Shown: piece by piece, positions 47,497 through 60,812 of the stretch
Numbering within the stretch: position 1 is the first letter of the stretch
Layout of the letters: every line of letters begins with the position of its first letter
Assembly (NCBI RefSeq): GCF_958979055.1
Contig: NC_084890.1
Coordinates: forward strand, 868,001-932,000
Origin: Alnus glutinosa
Lineage: Eukaryota; Streptophyta; Magnoliopsida; Fagales; Betulaceae
Reading direction: 5' to 3'
DNA: 64,000 nucleotides
Position numbers and translations under genes: made by a program
Notes under the pieces: model-generated
Database searches by the model: none
What the model was told of the DNA's origin: nothing
The model's input: the letters and a program-made list of their open reading frames with translations, nothing else

Positions 47497-49643
47497 ATGG
47501 TGCTGCAATATCCCTTGGCTCTCACCACTTTCATTCTTTTCCTCTCTTTGGTTTGGCTGTTAAGGTATGTAAAAGATCCAAAGTTCAGAAATTGCCACCA
47601 GGGCCATGGAAGTTGCCTCTTACAGGAAACTTGCACAACTTGGTAGGATCACTACCACACCATGCTCTCAGAGAACTAGCCAGGAAACATGGGCCCTTCA
47701 TGCACCTTCAACTAGGTGAAGTTTCTACACTTGTGGCATCTTCCCCCAGGATGGCCAGCGAGTTCATGAAGACACATGACCTTGCCTTTGCGTCGAGGCT
47801 ACTATTTCTTGCAGCTAAAATTATGACCTACGGTGGCTCAGACATTGCCTTTTCTCCATATTGTGATTACTGGAGGCAAATGAGAAAAGTCTGCGTGTTG
47901 GAACTCTTAAGTGCCAAGAGGGTCCAATCCTTCTCTTCTCTTCGAGAAGAAGAAGTTCATAATCTCATTGAGTCCATCCACTCATCTTCAGGATCTCCAA
48001 TCAATTTTAGCGAACATATTTTCACTTTGACGACTGCTATTATATGTAGAGCAGCATTCGGTAACAAATGCAAAGACCGAGATGAATTTCTATCATTGGT
48101 CCAGGAAATAATATCCTTGGCAGGAGGCTTTGAGTTGGCTGATTTACTCCCTTCACAGAAAGTTGTTCATATGTTTAGTGGGACGATAGCTAAGCTAGAG
48201 AAGATTCATTTGAAGCTGGACAAGATCCTGGAGAACATCATCCATGATCACACGGAGAACCAGATGATGAGTGCATCAGCAGATCAAGAAGATCTTGTTG
48301 ACGTCCTTTTAGGCCTTCAGAAAAGTGGTACACTTGAGTACCCAATCACAACCAACAACATCAAGGGCGTCATTTTGGTTAGTAGTCCTGCTATAATCAT
48401 TGGGTTAAGTTACTTCGATCTGTTGTCATCATCATATTTTTCCTTAATTAAAAAGAATCTGTAACTGTTTCTTGATAAATCAGCGTTGTCCCAAAAGTGG
48501 TGCATGTTCTGTTCCATTAACTGATTGATGCAAGAAAATTTATATGATGGCTAGGATTTTTTTTTTATTATTATTTTTAAAAAAAATCCGGTTTTTCTAA
48601 TTATATTATGACTTTTTACTTTTTGGGTTTTCCTATTAACTTTTTTACTTCTATGATCTTGGATTTTCCTGGAAAGTTTAAGATTTGTTTTATATGCTCT
48701 TTAAGATTTTCTAGTAGCCTTAGGATTATAATTCATAATCTATGAAAAGATTCTTATCGAATCTTTATTTTGTCACTTAGATTAAAAAATAAAAAGAAAA
48801 GTTTCTTTTGCTGTCAAGAATTTGAGAAAAAATAGTACTTTCACACCGTGAAATTTTTAACTTAAATGGAAGTTGAAATAATATGAGTTAAACTTTGAAC
48901 ACATAATTATTGTTTTCATACTATGTTAAATTTTAGTTGTGGAAAAAGATTAAGCTTATAAAAATTTATGAATATAATCAATTAACCACTATTCTAAATT
49001 TTCAATTTTTTTTTTTCAGGACATTTTTGCCGGTGGAAGTGATACTTCATCAACCACAATGGAATGGGCTATGTCAGAAATGATGAGAAACCCTAGAGTG
49101 TTGGAGAAGGCACAAGCTTAAATAAGACAAGCCTTCAAGGGAAAGAAAAAATTCCATGAGAAAGATCTTCAGAATCTAAGTTATTTGAAGTTAGTGATCA
49201 GAGAAACACTAAGGCTACACCCTCCTGTTTCTTTGTTACTTCCAAGAGAATGCAGGGAGCCATGCACAATTAATGGCTATGAAAAACCCATCAAAACCAA
49301 AGTCATTATAAATGCGTGGGCAATTGGAAGAGATCCTGCATATTGGCATGATGTTGAGAGTTTTATACCTGAGAGATTTGATAATAGTTCAATTGATTTT
49401 AAAGGGACTTACTTTGAATACATCCCTTTTGGGGCAGGAAGGAGGATGTGCCCATGAGTATTATTTGGTGTAGCCAATGTGGAGCTTCCTCTTGCTCAAT
49501 TACTATACCAATTTGATTGGAAACTCCCGGGCAGGTTGAAACCAGAGGATCTGGATATGATTGAAGTCTTTGGTGTAGTTGTCAAAAGGAAAAACTACTT
49601 GCATTTGATCCCTACTTCTTTTAGTCCTTCACATACCCATTGA
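47497..49643 (+). pseudogene. CYP71-type P450 pseudogene, twin of minus-strand gene
   Basis: Exon 1 is 47497-48377, the intron 48378-49019 (642 bp), and exon 2 49020-49643. It is nearly identical to the intact gene at 27745-25590 but broken in three places. A 1-bp loss near 47564, just after the membrane anchor, shifts exon 1. A TAA at 49119-49121 replaces Glu in exon 2. A TGA at 49455-49457 replaces the Gly after the heme Cys-Pro (FGAGRRMCP*). An alternative frame from 47451 restores exon 1 downstream of the shift but lacks the hydrophobic anchor. A copia element inserted across its stop codon. Confidence 0.94.
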
Positions 49644-49646
49644 GGC

Positions 49647-50047
49647 TGTTAGAAATAGAATTGTCATGCACAGTGGAATAGAGCATACCTTATATGCACT
49701 GCAATCAATTATTGTCCCACGTGATTTTTCAATAAGTCTATTCTTCTTGGCGGTGGAATACACTACCAAAACGTAATGGAGTAATATTCACTATATCCAC
49801 GGTCTAGATGCATAGGAAATATTGAAAGTTTGATTTTTTTCTTTCAGAAAAACAAAAACTTCTCAACCCATTTACTAGGAGACTATTTATTAAGAACAGT
49901 TTGTGGCAGTTTGGAGCAGTTATACTATAGGAAAAAAATAACTGAAAATCAGTTATTATTTTTTTTTTTTTACACTAGCCAAGCGTTGTATTGCCTGGCT
50001 TGAATCTTGAGGGGCGTGCCCATGTGGACGCCCCTTCATATTCAACA
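49647..50047 (-). repeat. Copia LTR (3' LTR of the element)
   Basis: TGTTAGAAATAG to TATTCAACA. It begins 4 bp after the stop codon of the P450 pseudogene. Confidence 0.95.
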
Positions 50048-51197
50048 TCTCCCACTCGCACACAATGGGCACGACCCAGTCATGCATCTTTCAATATATT
50101 TTCCATTATTCATACTTGCAAATAGACCGTGCGACCACCGAGAACACCTGCATAAAATGGTTGGAGCACTATACCAAATCTTTACGAAAAAAGACCAGCA
50201 TAGCAACATCCCAAAACGGAAAAATGTCTCGTTATGCCCTAGACTTATCTGAACACATCCGATCAAACACCTCTAATCCTTTTAAGTTTCAAAGAAAACT
50301 CAGAGCAATGTTTGACCTACCCATAATACCGTGACGCATTCACAATTATGTCGCTATCACTACATAGCGCCTTAACCTGTCGACAGTGAATACACTCAGT
50401 GACGTGTTGCCAAATAGTCTTCCCTTCGCCCTTATGTCACTCAACTTTGGTCCAATCACTTTCCCAGTTATGTCTCATTAGACTGAATCAATCATAGTCA
50501 TAGATAACATACTAGAGTAGCAGACATCAAAAACTCCATTTAATAACATAGTCAAAAAGTCAATAAGGGCATAATATAGAGCCATAAAATGACTCATGGA
50601 CTCACACAGTGAGGAAGTAAGGATCAATTCCCTCACCTCCACATTTGGTCGAATAAGCACATGTAGTATGAAATACATGCTACGGTGAAGTTCTCTTTCC
50701 AACAAAAGAGTGTATGTCTAAATTCAATACACCGTACAGATCTTAGTCTAGTCGCTATTCAAGCGCCTAACCTGAGTCTACAATTTGCTCACCATCTCAG
50801 GCGCCAAATTAATGTCTCACATCAGGCTAATCACAGGCTACATGGATTGTGGGATATCCATGCACGGTCTAAACAATACCACAGACCTCATCTTAGCTCC
50901 TACTAAGGTAACATATGTTTGTGTTAACCACCTTTACTTGCTAAACAAGTATCAAGGGACACAACATCCATTCTCTGCTCGCTACTTAAGCGCCAAAGTC
51001 GATCGCTCGTGTGAGTTAGCTGATCTTTGCCTGTCAACATACATTTCATCCTATGGAACCAATCACATGGTAAGTGTGTGTTTTAATCAACATGCCATAT
51101 GATAAACCCAAACCAAAAAATAATGAATAACATCATATGTAATAATAAATAAATATCCCAAAAGAGTACATTACACAGTCAACTGAATAACAAACCA

Positions 51198-54100
51198 TTA
51201 CATTCTACGCAGTCCTAAACTCCTAACATGAGCCTGAAAAACATCTCTAGCTATAGGCTTTGTCAGGGGATCTGCAACCATGCGACTCGTAGAAATGTGT
51301 TTCAGGACCACCTCCTTTTGCGCAATCATGTCTCTAATGTAGTGATACCGTATGTCAATGTGTTTGGTTCTCCCATGATATTTGGGGTCCTTAGCATAGG
51401 CAAGAGCTGCCATACTATCACAATGAATTGTCACAGGATTTAGAGCATCTCTGACAATCTCAAGATGCTGAAGGAACCGTCTTAACCAAACAGCTTCCTG
51501 AACAGTTGCTGAACAAGCTACATACTCTGCCTCCATGGTTGATAAAGCTATACAGAATTGTTTCTTACTACTCCACGTAATGGCACCATTATTTAGCAAG
51601 AAAACATATCCAGATGTCGATTTGCGCTCATCTATGTTACCTCCCCAATCAGCATCACTATACCCAACAAGTCGCAAATCTAAACCTTAATAGCACAGTA
51701 CATAGTCCATTGCTCCTTTGAGGTATCTCAATATCCTCTTGACTGCTTTCCAATGGGCCAATCCAGGGTTAGACTGGAATCTGCTGACTAAGCCAACTGC
51801 ATAGCATATATCTGGCCGAGTACACATCATGGCATACATCAGGCTTCCTACGGCGTTAGCATAAGGAACACGAGCCATCTTTTCTATCTCATCTTGAGTC
51901 TTAGGACACATATCTAAGCACAATTTCTCGCTTTTAGCAATAGGATTGTCAATGGGTTTACAATCATACATCTGAAAGCGTTCAAGAACCTTCTTTATAT
52001 AGGTTTGTTGAGACAAACCTAGAAGTTTCTTTGATCGATCCCTAAAGATCTTAACTCCCAGAATGTAGTCTGCCTTACCCATGTCCTTCATTTCAAAGTT
52101 CGAGGACAACCACCCTTTGGTGGAGACTATCATATTCTTATCATTTCCAGCCAATAATATGTCATCAACATACAATGACAAAATGATGAAACTCCCCTTT
52201 GACCTTTTAACATAAACACAATGGTCTTCTTCGATCATCGTAAACTTGTTCAAAAGAACGGCTCGATGGAATCTAAGATACCATTGTCTAGATGATTGCT
52301 TCAAGCCGTAGATGGACCGTTTGAGCTTACAAACTTTACGTTCTTGTCCATCGACCACGAAGCCAACTGGTTGATCCATATAGATCTCCTCATTTAGTTC
52401 TCCATTGAGAAAAGCTGTCTTAACGTCCATTTGGTAGAATTCCAAATTCATATAAGCAACAATGGCCAAAATTAGACGTATTGAGGCAAACCTTACTACT
52501 GGTGAGAAGGTTTCATCATAGTCTACACCCTCTTGTTGGGTATAACCTTTTGTCACAAGGCGAGCCTTGTACCTATCTATTGAACCGTCCGCCTTGCGTT
52601 TGACCTTAAGAACCCATTTGTTCCCAATGGCCTTTCGCCCTAGCGGTAGATTCACCAGATCCCAAACCTGATTACTTCTCATTGACTCAATCTCATCATT
52701 CATTGCTTTAATCCACTCATCTTTTGCCGAAGATGAGAGAGCCTCTTGTACTGTCCTAGGCTCATCATCATCATGCGGAGCAATCATGAAAGCTTCCCCT
52801 TCAATCTCAAAACGACGACGGGGAAGATTTCTGCGTTTGCTTCTTCGCGGCTAAGGTTGTTGTGAATCCACCTCTAGCGGTATACTCCCACTAGGCGGTA
52901 AGTCACTCCCACTGTCCCTAGGAGTTTGAGGAATTTCTTCATCATTCTCAACTAGTCTACTTAGAGCGCTTTCCTCTCGATCCATAGTTTCATAAAACTC
53001 CAAGTTTCTTTCAACCTCACCTCTGGTTGGAAACTCATCCTCAATGAAATCCACATCTCGTGACTCAATTTCAGTCACCCTTCCATCGGTTTGTTCACCT
53101 ATCAACACATAACCCTTGGAATGCTCTGAATACCTTATAAAGATACATTTCTTTCCTCTGGGACCTAATTTCCCATATTTATGAGAAGTGTCGTGAACAA
53201 TACCCGCTGAGCCCTATGGCCGAAAGTAACTCAAATTGGGTTTCTTACCAGTCCATAACTCATAAGGTGTGGAAGATACTGATTTGGAGGGCACTCGGTT
53301 AAGAATGTAGGCTGCAGTCAAAAGTGCATCTCCCCAATATGATATTGGTAAGTTTGCTTGCGCCATCATTGACCTAACCATTTCCAGAAGCGTTCGATTT
53401 CTCCTTTCCACCACGCCATTTTGTTGTGGCGTACTTGGCATCGTTAACTGCCTTTTTATTCCTTTTTCATCACAGAGCCTTTTAAATTGCTCAGAGAGAT
53501 ATTCGCGTCCACGATCAGTTCTTAGAGCCTTAATACTCTTGTCTAATTGATTCTCAACCATATTCATATATTGTCTAAAACAATCCAATGCTTCAGATTT
53601 ATGGGAGATCAAATAGACATGACCGTATCGTGAAAAATCATCTATAAATGCAATGAAATAGAAACTGCCATGTCTTGCCCTCACATTCATTGGGCCACAT
53701 ATGTCCGAGTGGACTAATTGCAATGAAAAAAAATGCCCTAGTAGCTTTTCCAAACAGTTTTCTAATTGACTTTCCCATTAGACAATGTTCACATGTGGAT
53801 AGAGTGACCTTAGCGAGATTGCCTATGAGACCTTCTCTTGCTAATCTAGTCATCCTATCTTGCCCAATATGGCCAAGCCTAGCATGCCATTTAATTGAAT
53901 CCACATCATCAGAAGAAGTCAATAAAACAAATGATTTGTCATAATTATAATAATTCAAATCCAAAATCATAAATCCGTCTGAAATAAAACCACATCCATA
54001 ATAAGTTGTTCCCAGATAAAAGAAAACACCATTGTCAAATACAAACCGAAAACCAAGTTTAATCATAGTAACTACAGAAAGCAAGTTTCGTCGAATCTCA

Positions 54101-55202
54101 GGAGAGTATAACACATCATGGAGTAATAGAGTACGACCACCTCGTAAGTCCAGCTTGTAGGTACCAATTCCGAGTACCTCCACACTAGCTCCATTCCCCA
54201 CTTTGATATCTCGACTCCCAGCAGGAACTTGACGATACCCCACAAATCCAACCCGATCTCGAGCTACATGCTCGGTTGCTGCTGAGTCTACAGTCCACAT
54301 AGGATAGGAGTGAGCAACCATAACATGGCTAGTAACATAAACATAGCGAGAAAAGTCAGAGAGTACCTTCTTCGACTCAGTACACTCACGAGCGAAGTGC
54401 CTTCCTTTCCGCAGTTAAAACAAACCATCTTGGACTTATCTCTTCTACCAGCGCACTTACCTCTCTTGCGCTTGTTAGTCCTTTCCTTCTTAGGCGCTGG
54501 TCCAGCAGTTCCATGTTTACCTTTGTTCTTGCGCTTGAGCCTAAAAGCCTTGCTCGAACTTGACTCAGCCAAGTATGCAGAACTATTGGGCTTAGCAGCC
54601 TCTAGGCGCTCAGCTTCAAGTTCCAAATGACGCGAAACATCTTCAAAAGTTTTAATGTTCTCATTGTGCGTCAAATTTTGGCTCATAGCATCCCAGGAAC
54701 TAGGTAATGAACGAATCACCGCTTGGACCTGCTGCTCATCAGTAAGGTTGTTTCCGGCTGCTTTGAGTTCGCGGATCATGGATGACATCACCCTGAGATG
54801 CTGCTTCATTGTTTGATCTGAGCGCATCTTGTAGGAGTCAAATCTCATGGTCAATCCACGCAATCTAGTGGCAGAAGTGCCACCAAACTTTAACTTCAGT
54901 GCTTCCCACATGCCTTTAGCCGTTGGATGTACCTCGAACTCACCAATTAGATCATTGTGCATGCTGCTTAACATGGTAAAGCGCGCACATTGATCCTTTT
55001 TGCGCCAATTTTCAAAAGCAGCAATATCTCTTGTATTTTGTTCGGTATCTTCTTGCTCTGGCTCAGTCAATGAATGGGACAGGGTCTCCAAGACCTCTTG
55101 TTCATTTAGGACATATCGAATCTTTCGATGCCAAATGTCATAATTTTCCCCATCCAATTTTTCCCCTTTATTCAAATCAGCAACAATGCTTTTTGAAGCC
55201 AT
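51198..55202 (-). pseudogene. Broken copia gag-pol
   Basis: The gag start is ATG at 55202 (MASKSIVADLNKGEKL), followed by the copia gag domain and a zinc knuckle CFNCGKEG. A 1-bp loss near 54400 shifts the frame inside the knuckle. The next frame holds protease (WTVDSAATEH) and the HHCC pre-integrase (WHARLGHIG, CEHC). A second shift lies in an 8-A run near 53726-53733. Integrase follows with HSDICGP, DDFSRY, RTDRGREYLS and TPQQNGVVERRNR. Stops are at 53216-53214, 52853-52851 and 51689-51687. RT (MDVKTAFLNGEL, YVDDILLAGND) is 52787-51690 and RNase H (GYSDADWGG, STMEAEYVA) runs to 51198. The ordinary full-length product would be a single polyprotein. Confidence 0.95.
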
Positions 55203-55244
55203 ATTACTACAAAAAAAAATTGTGCAAGGGACATTACACATAAC

Positions 55245-55704
55245 CCAAAAAAATTTACAGCGTTAATCTAAATTAAACAAAAATAATTATTAACACGTCG
55301 CGGGATCGAAAATTTGCTAAGCTTCTTAATCATCTCCCGCGCCACAAGTGTCAAATTATTAATTTTTAACTTAATTTTTGCGCAAAATTATGTATGGAAG
55401 GAAAAATAAATTCAACTCAACCATACTCCCACTTGTTAAAATAATCTGGGCATAATCCAATATATATATATATATGCCTCTTTACTGCTGAAAAACAATA
55501 TTCATTCACACATATAAAACTAATAAAGGCTTCCCTTTATAAAGAGTTCCTGTAGCCCAGTGGTGAGGCTTTGGGACTTGGTATAATGAGGACTTGAGTT
55601 CTACTCCCCACATGCTCATAAATCAACAGATTTTATTTCTTTTACTAAACCAGAAAGGAATCACTAGATTGGGCTGGGTCAGTCGACCCAAGTTAAAAAA
55701 ACTT

Positions 55705-55756
<52 letters not shown>

Positions 55757-56287
55757 AAACTTGTGAAATAGGCCAAGCCCATTTTGGTTTTTAAGAAAAC
55801 CATACTCGATGCATCTTCTTGTTTGTATTTCAAGTTTTCAACATCACTATCATCAATAGCCGCACACACAAAACACACTATCACAAACAGTGTCACACAG
55901 CCATGGCCATTACCACTGCAGCCCGTCGCCGAAGGCCATCGCACACTCGTCTTCCAGCGGCAGTACAGCCACCGCTTGCCACGGGTTCTCTCCTTCCTTT
56001 TTCTTTTTTGTTTTTATTTTATAAACACAGCACCACCATTTTGTTTCACAGTGCGGCGGCAACACGCCGCCACATAATGGTGCATAGTCATGACGTTTTG
56101 AAGGAGATGTCAGCCCCTTTGGGCACACGTGACTAAAATCGTAAGGCACGGTGGTGCTCTTGCCATTGCACGACACTTATATGCGCATTGGTGTGATGGA
56201 GCACTGCCATAAATGGCATAAACACAGTTACTATGTTTCGGATAAAAAATAAAATACATAGAAACTTGTAAACCATGAGAACAATAA
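55245..56287 (-). other. Long copia leader region
   Basis: About 1 kb between primer site and gag, with no coding call on the element's strand. It contains a T(47) run (55706-55752) flanked by AAAACTTG copies, a tRNA-like stretch at about 55548-55600 (TGTAGCCCAGTGG, GAGTTCTACTCC), and a GC-richer patch at 55890-56110 open on both strands. Parts of it may be later insertions. Confidence 0.5.
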
Positions 56288-56304
56288 CCTGGCTTTGATA
56301 CCAA

Positions 56305-56705
56305 TGTTAGAAATAGAATTTTCATGCACAGCGGAATAGAGCATACCTTATATGCACTGCAATCAATTATTGTCCCACGTGATTTTTCAATAAGTCTCTT
56401 CTTCTTGGCGGTGGAATACACTACCAAAACGTAATGGAGTAATATTCACTATATCCACGGTCTAGATGCACAGGAAATATTGAAAGTTTGATTTTTTTCT
56501 TTCAGAAAAACAAAAACTTCTCAACCCATTTACTAGGAGACTATTTATTAAGAACAGTTTGTGGCAGTTTGGAGCAGTTATACTATAGGAAAAAAATAAC
56601 TGAAAATCAGTTATTATTATTATTTTTTTACACTAGCCAGGCGTTGTATTGCCTAGCTTGAATCTTGAGGGGCGTGCCCATGTGGACGCCCCTTCATATT
56701 CAACA
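56305..56705 (-). repeat. Copia LTR (5' LTR of the element)
   Basis: Directly adjoins the primer-binding site and is followed by the GAGGC duplication, then by the P450 3'-flank (GCATTATCAGTATGGGAGC) seen intact at 25585-25570 beside the living paralogue. Confidence 0.95.
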
Positions 56706-56710
56706 GAGGC

Positions 56711-58544
56711 ATTATCAGTATGGGAGCTTTGAACCTAAAAATTACTCAGAAGATGGTCTAGAAATTATCTTCATTTGTCATGCTTTTTAGATGATTTTTT
56801 TTTAAAAAAAATAAATAAGTGTTCTGAGTTTACATAAGTGTGAAAATAGTTGAAATGTTTTCTTTTCTTTTTTTTGTTATTTTTTGATATTTTGGTTTTT
56901 TAAAAAAATAAAATGAAAACTACAAAAAAAAGGTGTTATCAAACAAAGCATATTATCTTAATAATAAGTTAGTCGTTATAAGGAAAGATCATTTGTGGGA
57001 TTGTTGGTTTGGACATTCATGGAAGGAAAGAAAAGTTTGAACATTTTGGTGAGTTCTTCCGATTAAGGGAAGAATGATAAAAAGAAATTTGTGTCTAAAC
57101 AAGTTATGTCAAGTATTATAACTTGTATGAAGTACAATCTTATGCATCTTAGAATATGATCATCAAGATGATAGTCATGAACTAGTGAGTGTTTGGTAAA
57201 ATGTGGTAAAATTCTAGTCACATCTCAAACTCTGAAAACTCTTCTCAAAATTAGTTAACCAAACAAATTTTTAGATGCAGTCCCACTACTAACATGTACA
57301 TCTTTCAAAACAAATTACAAAACTCAAATCACTTAAAAAAAAAAAAAAAAACATTTTTTCAAAAAAATAAAAAAAATAAAATAATTGTGTTGTATTGTGG
57401 CAACCATGCGTGGCTCCTAGTCTGTAATGCTCCCAAAATTAGATAATGATTTTAATTAACTTGGAGAGTTATTGTCAATACCTTTAGAACAATTAATAGG
57501 TAATTGCCTAGTAGAACCTCCATTTGTGAACTAATTGGAGTGAAAGAAAATGAGAAAACAAAAGAATATCAAATCTGAGAATCTAAAAGTAATTAAACTT
57601 CAAATAATGTTATCATCAAATATAGAGCAAGAGTTATCCAAAATTGAATCAAATCTAAACAAACCTGTTACCAAGGGATTATTCGCTTGACGTCTTCATC
57701 CTTATGAACCTCTGAACTCTAACCAAAATCAACTTGGTAATTACCGACACACCAAGGGATTTCAAGACAGAGGAGACCACTGAGTAGGTCTATAACTTAG
57801 TAAATAAAACATTACAAAAATGGTTATGAAATAAGCCTTGAGTATCCACTTTTATTTGCAGAATCATAGACATAAGTATATATTTTGCAAAAAATAGCAA
57901 GTATCGGCCCCGTTACTATATTCTCATTAAAAGGTTATGATTTGTTCTGAAAATATTTACGGAAGCATAATTTCGATGACAATACTTATAGTTTAATGCA
58001 GAGAAAATCATGCTAAAAATACATTTGTATACATATATGTTATAGTTTATCTTATATGGTCTATCCATAATATTAATTCCTTCCCGACAAAGTTGGCACG
58101 GTACCGAGGATTAAAAACATAACAAATTAGTCCACACCTAGCTATCATCTGATGATGATTTATTACGATTGAGATAAGCAACAAGTAGTCTTTCTAACAA
58201 ATGTTCAGCTCCAAGTTATTTAGATGCATGTCTGGTATTAGCAAAATTATTTAACAAGTTAAACAATAGTTATGGGCTTCTTTTTTGCCTCACATTTCCA
58301 CATAGCAGATGGTTGAATAAAACGATGCAAAGATATTGAACGGCTAGTGTAGACTTATTGTTAAGTACATAGAATCAAAGAGTACTAGTGAAGGGAGAAT
58401 CTATACTTAATTCTCTTGAACGTCCAACCAACCATCCCACAAATTATCATTCTTAATTACTACTAATTAACTAATTATAAAGAAGACAATACTAATTGCT
58501 TAGAGCATCGGTTTTAGGTTCAAAGCCACCGCAATGATAATGAC
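56711..58544. repeat. Inverted copy of P450 intergenic spacer
   Basis: Reverse complement of about 25585-23813. No gene. Confidence 0.72.
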
Positions 58545-60791
58545 TCAAAGGGAAAGTGAAGGACTAAAAGAAGTAGGGATCAAATGCAAGTTATTTTTCC
58601 TTTCGACAACTGAACCAAAGGCTTCAATCATGTCCAGATCCTTTGGTTTCATCTTGCCTGGGAGTTCCCAATCAAATTGATATAATAGTTGAGCAAGAGG
58701 AAGTTCAATATGGGCTAAACCAAATGATACTCCTGGGCACATCCTCCTTCCTGCCCCAAAAGGGATATATTCAAAGTAAGTTCCTTTAAAATCAATTGAA
58801 CTACTCGCAAACCTCTTTGGTATAAAACTTTCTGCATCGTGCCAATATGCAGGATCTCTTCCAATGGCCCATGCATTTATGACGACTTTGGTTTTGACGG
58901 GTATCTCATATCCATTAATTTCGCATGGCTCTCTACATTCTCTTGGGAGTAACAAAGGAGCAGGAGGGTGAAACCTTAGAGTTTCGTTGATCACTGACTT
59001 TAAGTAACTTACATTCCGAAGGTCTTTCTCATGGATTTTTTTCTTCTCTTTTAAGGCTTCTCTTACCTCTGCTTGTCCCTTCTCCAGCACTCTAGGGTTT
59101 TTCATCATTTCTGACATAGCCCACTCAGTTGTGACAGATGAAGTATCACTTCCAGCAGAAAATACATCCTGGAAAAAGTTGAAAATTTTAGAATAATGGT
59201 TAAATAATTATATTCATAAATTTTATACATAAGCTTAATGTTTTGAAATAACTGAAAACTTAACATAGTATCAAAGGTGATTTTGGGTTCAGACTTTAAC
59301 TCATACTAGTTAAATCTGCCATTTAAAGTACATATTTCACAGTGTTAACGTACACTCCTCTCTCTCAAATATTCTTGACAACAAAGAAAGAATAAAAGAA
59401 ACTTTTTATTTTAGGGAAAACTTCACTTATAATTATTGATCTTTCGTAACTTTTGAAATTAAGTATTCAAACTTTAAAAAGTGTCATTTTAAGGTATCCA
59501 TCTTTCAATATATTTTTTTTTTTTTTTTTTTCAATTTTAACTCTCTATTTGAATTTTCCTTTAAATCCGGTCAAATTTCTCAAAATGTCCCTCATTTTTT
59601 TTAAAGAATTTTTTTTTTTTTTTTTTGCAAGGATTTAAATGTTGGTCAGAATTTAACAGAATTTGCAAAAATATCCATGCCTAACTCTTTGCAAATTTTA
59701 TAATTTTTTTTTTTTTTTTTTAAAAAAAAGCCAAGGGTATTTTAAAAATTTTAGTAAGATTTAAACGGAAAATTCTAATGGAATGTTGAAATTTTAAAAA
59801 TAAAATAAAATTGAAAGATGAATACTTTAAATTTACACTTTTTAAAGTTAGAACAATATTTAATTGCAAAAGTAATTAAAGATTATGAATTATAAGTGAA
59901 GTTCTCCATTTATTTTATAAAACAAATCAATAATAAACTCAATGATCTCAATGATCTCAATGATAAAATAAGATTCAATACAAACCTCTTTATAGGTTAT
60001 GCATCTTAATCCTAAGGTTATTAGAAAATACTAAAAAGCATATAAAATAAACTTTCCAGGAAAATCCAAGAATATAGAAGTACTAATTAAAGTTAATATT
60101 TGAGAAAACCCAAAAAATAAAAGTCCTAGCTAATTAATATTAACAGGAAAAGAAAAGAAAAAAAAAAATCCTAGACATCGTAAACTTTTCCTACATCAGT
60201 TAATGCATGGAGCTGGACTCCATTTTTGGACAACAGTGATTTATTTATACTAAGAAACATTTATTGATTCTTTTTAATTGAAAAAAAAAATAAAAAATAC
60301 TAGAGCTCTTTTTAGTGTTTTTATAATTCTTATTTGGAAGGATATAAATATAATAAAAAATTAAATTTATGTCCTTATTTTTTTTTATTACATTTATGTC
60401 ATTTCAAATGAACATCAGTAGAAATCTAGTTCTAACATTTCAATATATATATATATATATATATGATAATGACAACAGAAGAGATTGTTCCCATGAGACC
60501 CCAAGTCAATGATTAGGTTATAGCATAAATACTAACCAGAATGATGGCCTTGATGTTGTTGGTTGTGATTGGGAACTCAAGTTTACCACATTGCTGAAGG
60601 CCTAAAAGGACGTCAACAAAATCTTCCTGCTCTGCTGATGTACTCATCTGGTTCTCCCTGTGCTCATGGATGATGTTCTCCAGGATCTTGTCAATCTTCC
60701 TATGAATCTTCTCTAGCTTAGCTTTCATCCCACTAATTACATGAACAATTTTTTGTGAAGGGAACAAATCCGGCAACTCAAAGCCTCCTGA
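58545..60791 (-). pseudogene. 5'-truncated P450 (second half of exon 1 plus exon 2)
   Basis: On the minus strand the exon-1 remnant is 60791-60537, the intron 60536-59169 (1368 bp) and exon 2 59168-58545. Exon 2 is fully open: [25 protein letters not shown] and a TGA at the end. The PERF motif reads PKRF. Exon 1 starts only at SGGFELPDLF, after a (TA)n run at 60791-60812. The membrane anchor, hinge and helices A to about F are gone, replaced by a relic intron. It is closest to the pseudogene at 4400-7274. It could be transcribed but not make a working enzyme. Confidence 0.92.
60298..60442. mobile_element. Foldback MITE in P450 intron, inverted copy
   Basis: Same family and same intron position as 5385-5529. 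Inverted ends carry GAGCTCTTTTTAGTGTTTTT and a diverged complement, AATCTAGTTCTAAC. Confidence 0.55.
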
Positions 60792-60812
60792 TATATATAT
60801 ATATATATATAT

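Larger units (their letters stand above)
49647..56705 (-). mobile_element. Full-length Ty1/copia retrotransposon
   Basis: 7059 bp with two 401-bp LTRs, flanked by the 5-bp duplication GAGGC (49642-49646 and 56706-56710). It is transcribed on the minus strand. The primer site TGGTATCAAAGCCAGG (56303-56288) suits initiator Met tRNA with one mismatch, and a purine tract (GAGTGGGAGA) abuts the other LTR at 50048-50057. The order gag, protease, integrase, RT, RNase H is that of copia. It is not autonomous now, because two frameshifts and three stops break the polyprotein. By eye the LTRs differ at about eight of 401 positions. Confidence 0.96.

Noticed and set aside
47451..47570. Alternative start at 47451 giving a long P450-like frame
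   Set aside because: It uses the wrong frame of the membrane-anchor region and lacks a hydrophobic N-terminus. The true ATG is 47497, followed by a frameshift.
55031..56427. Plus- and minus-strand frames of 70-105 residues in the copia leader
   Set aside because: Overlapping on both strands, crossing T-runs and an LTR boundary, with no domain.
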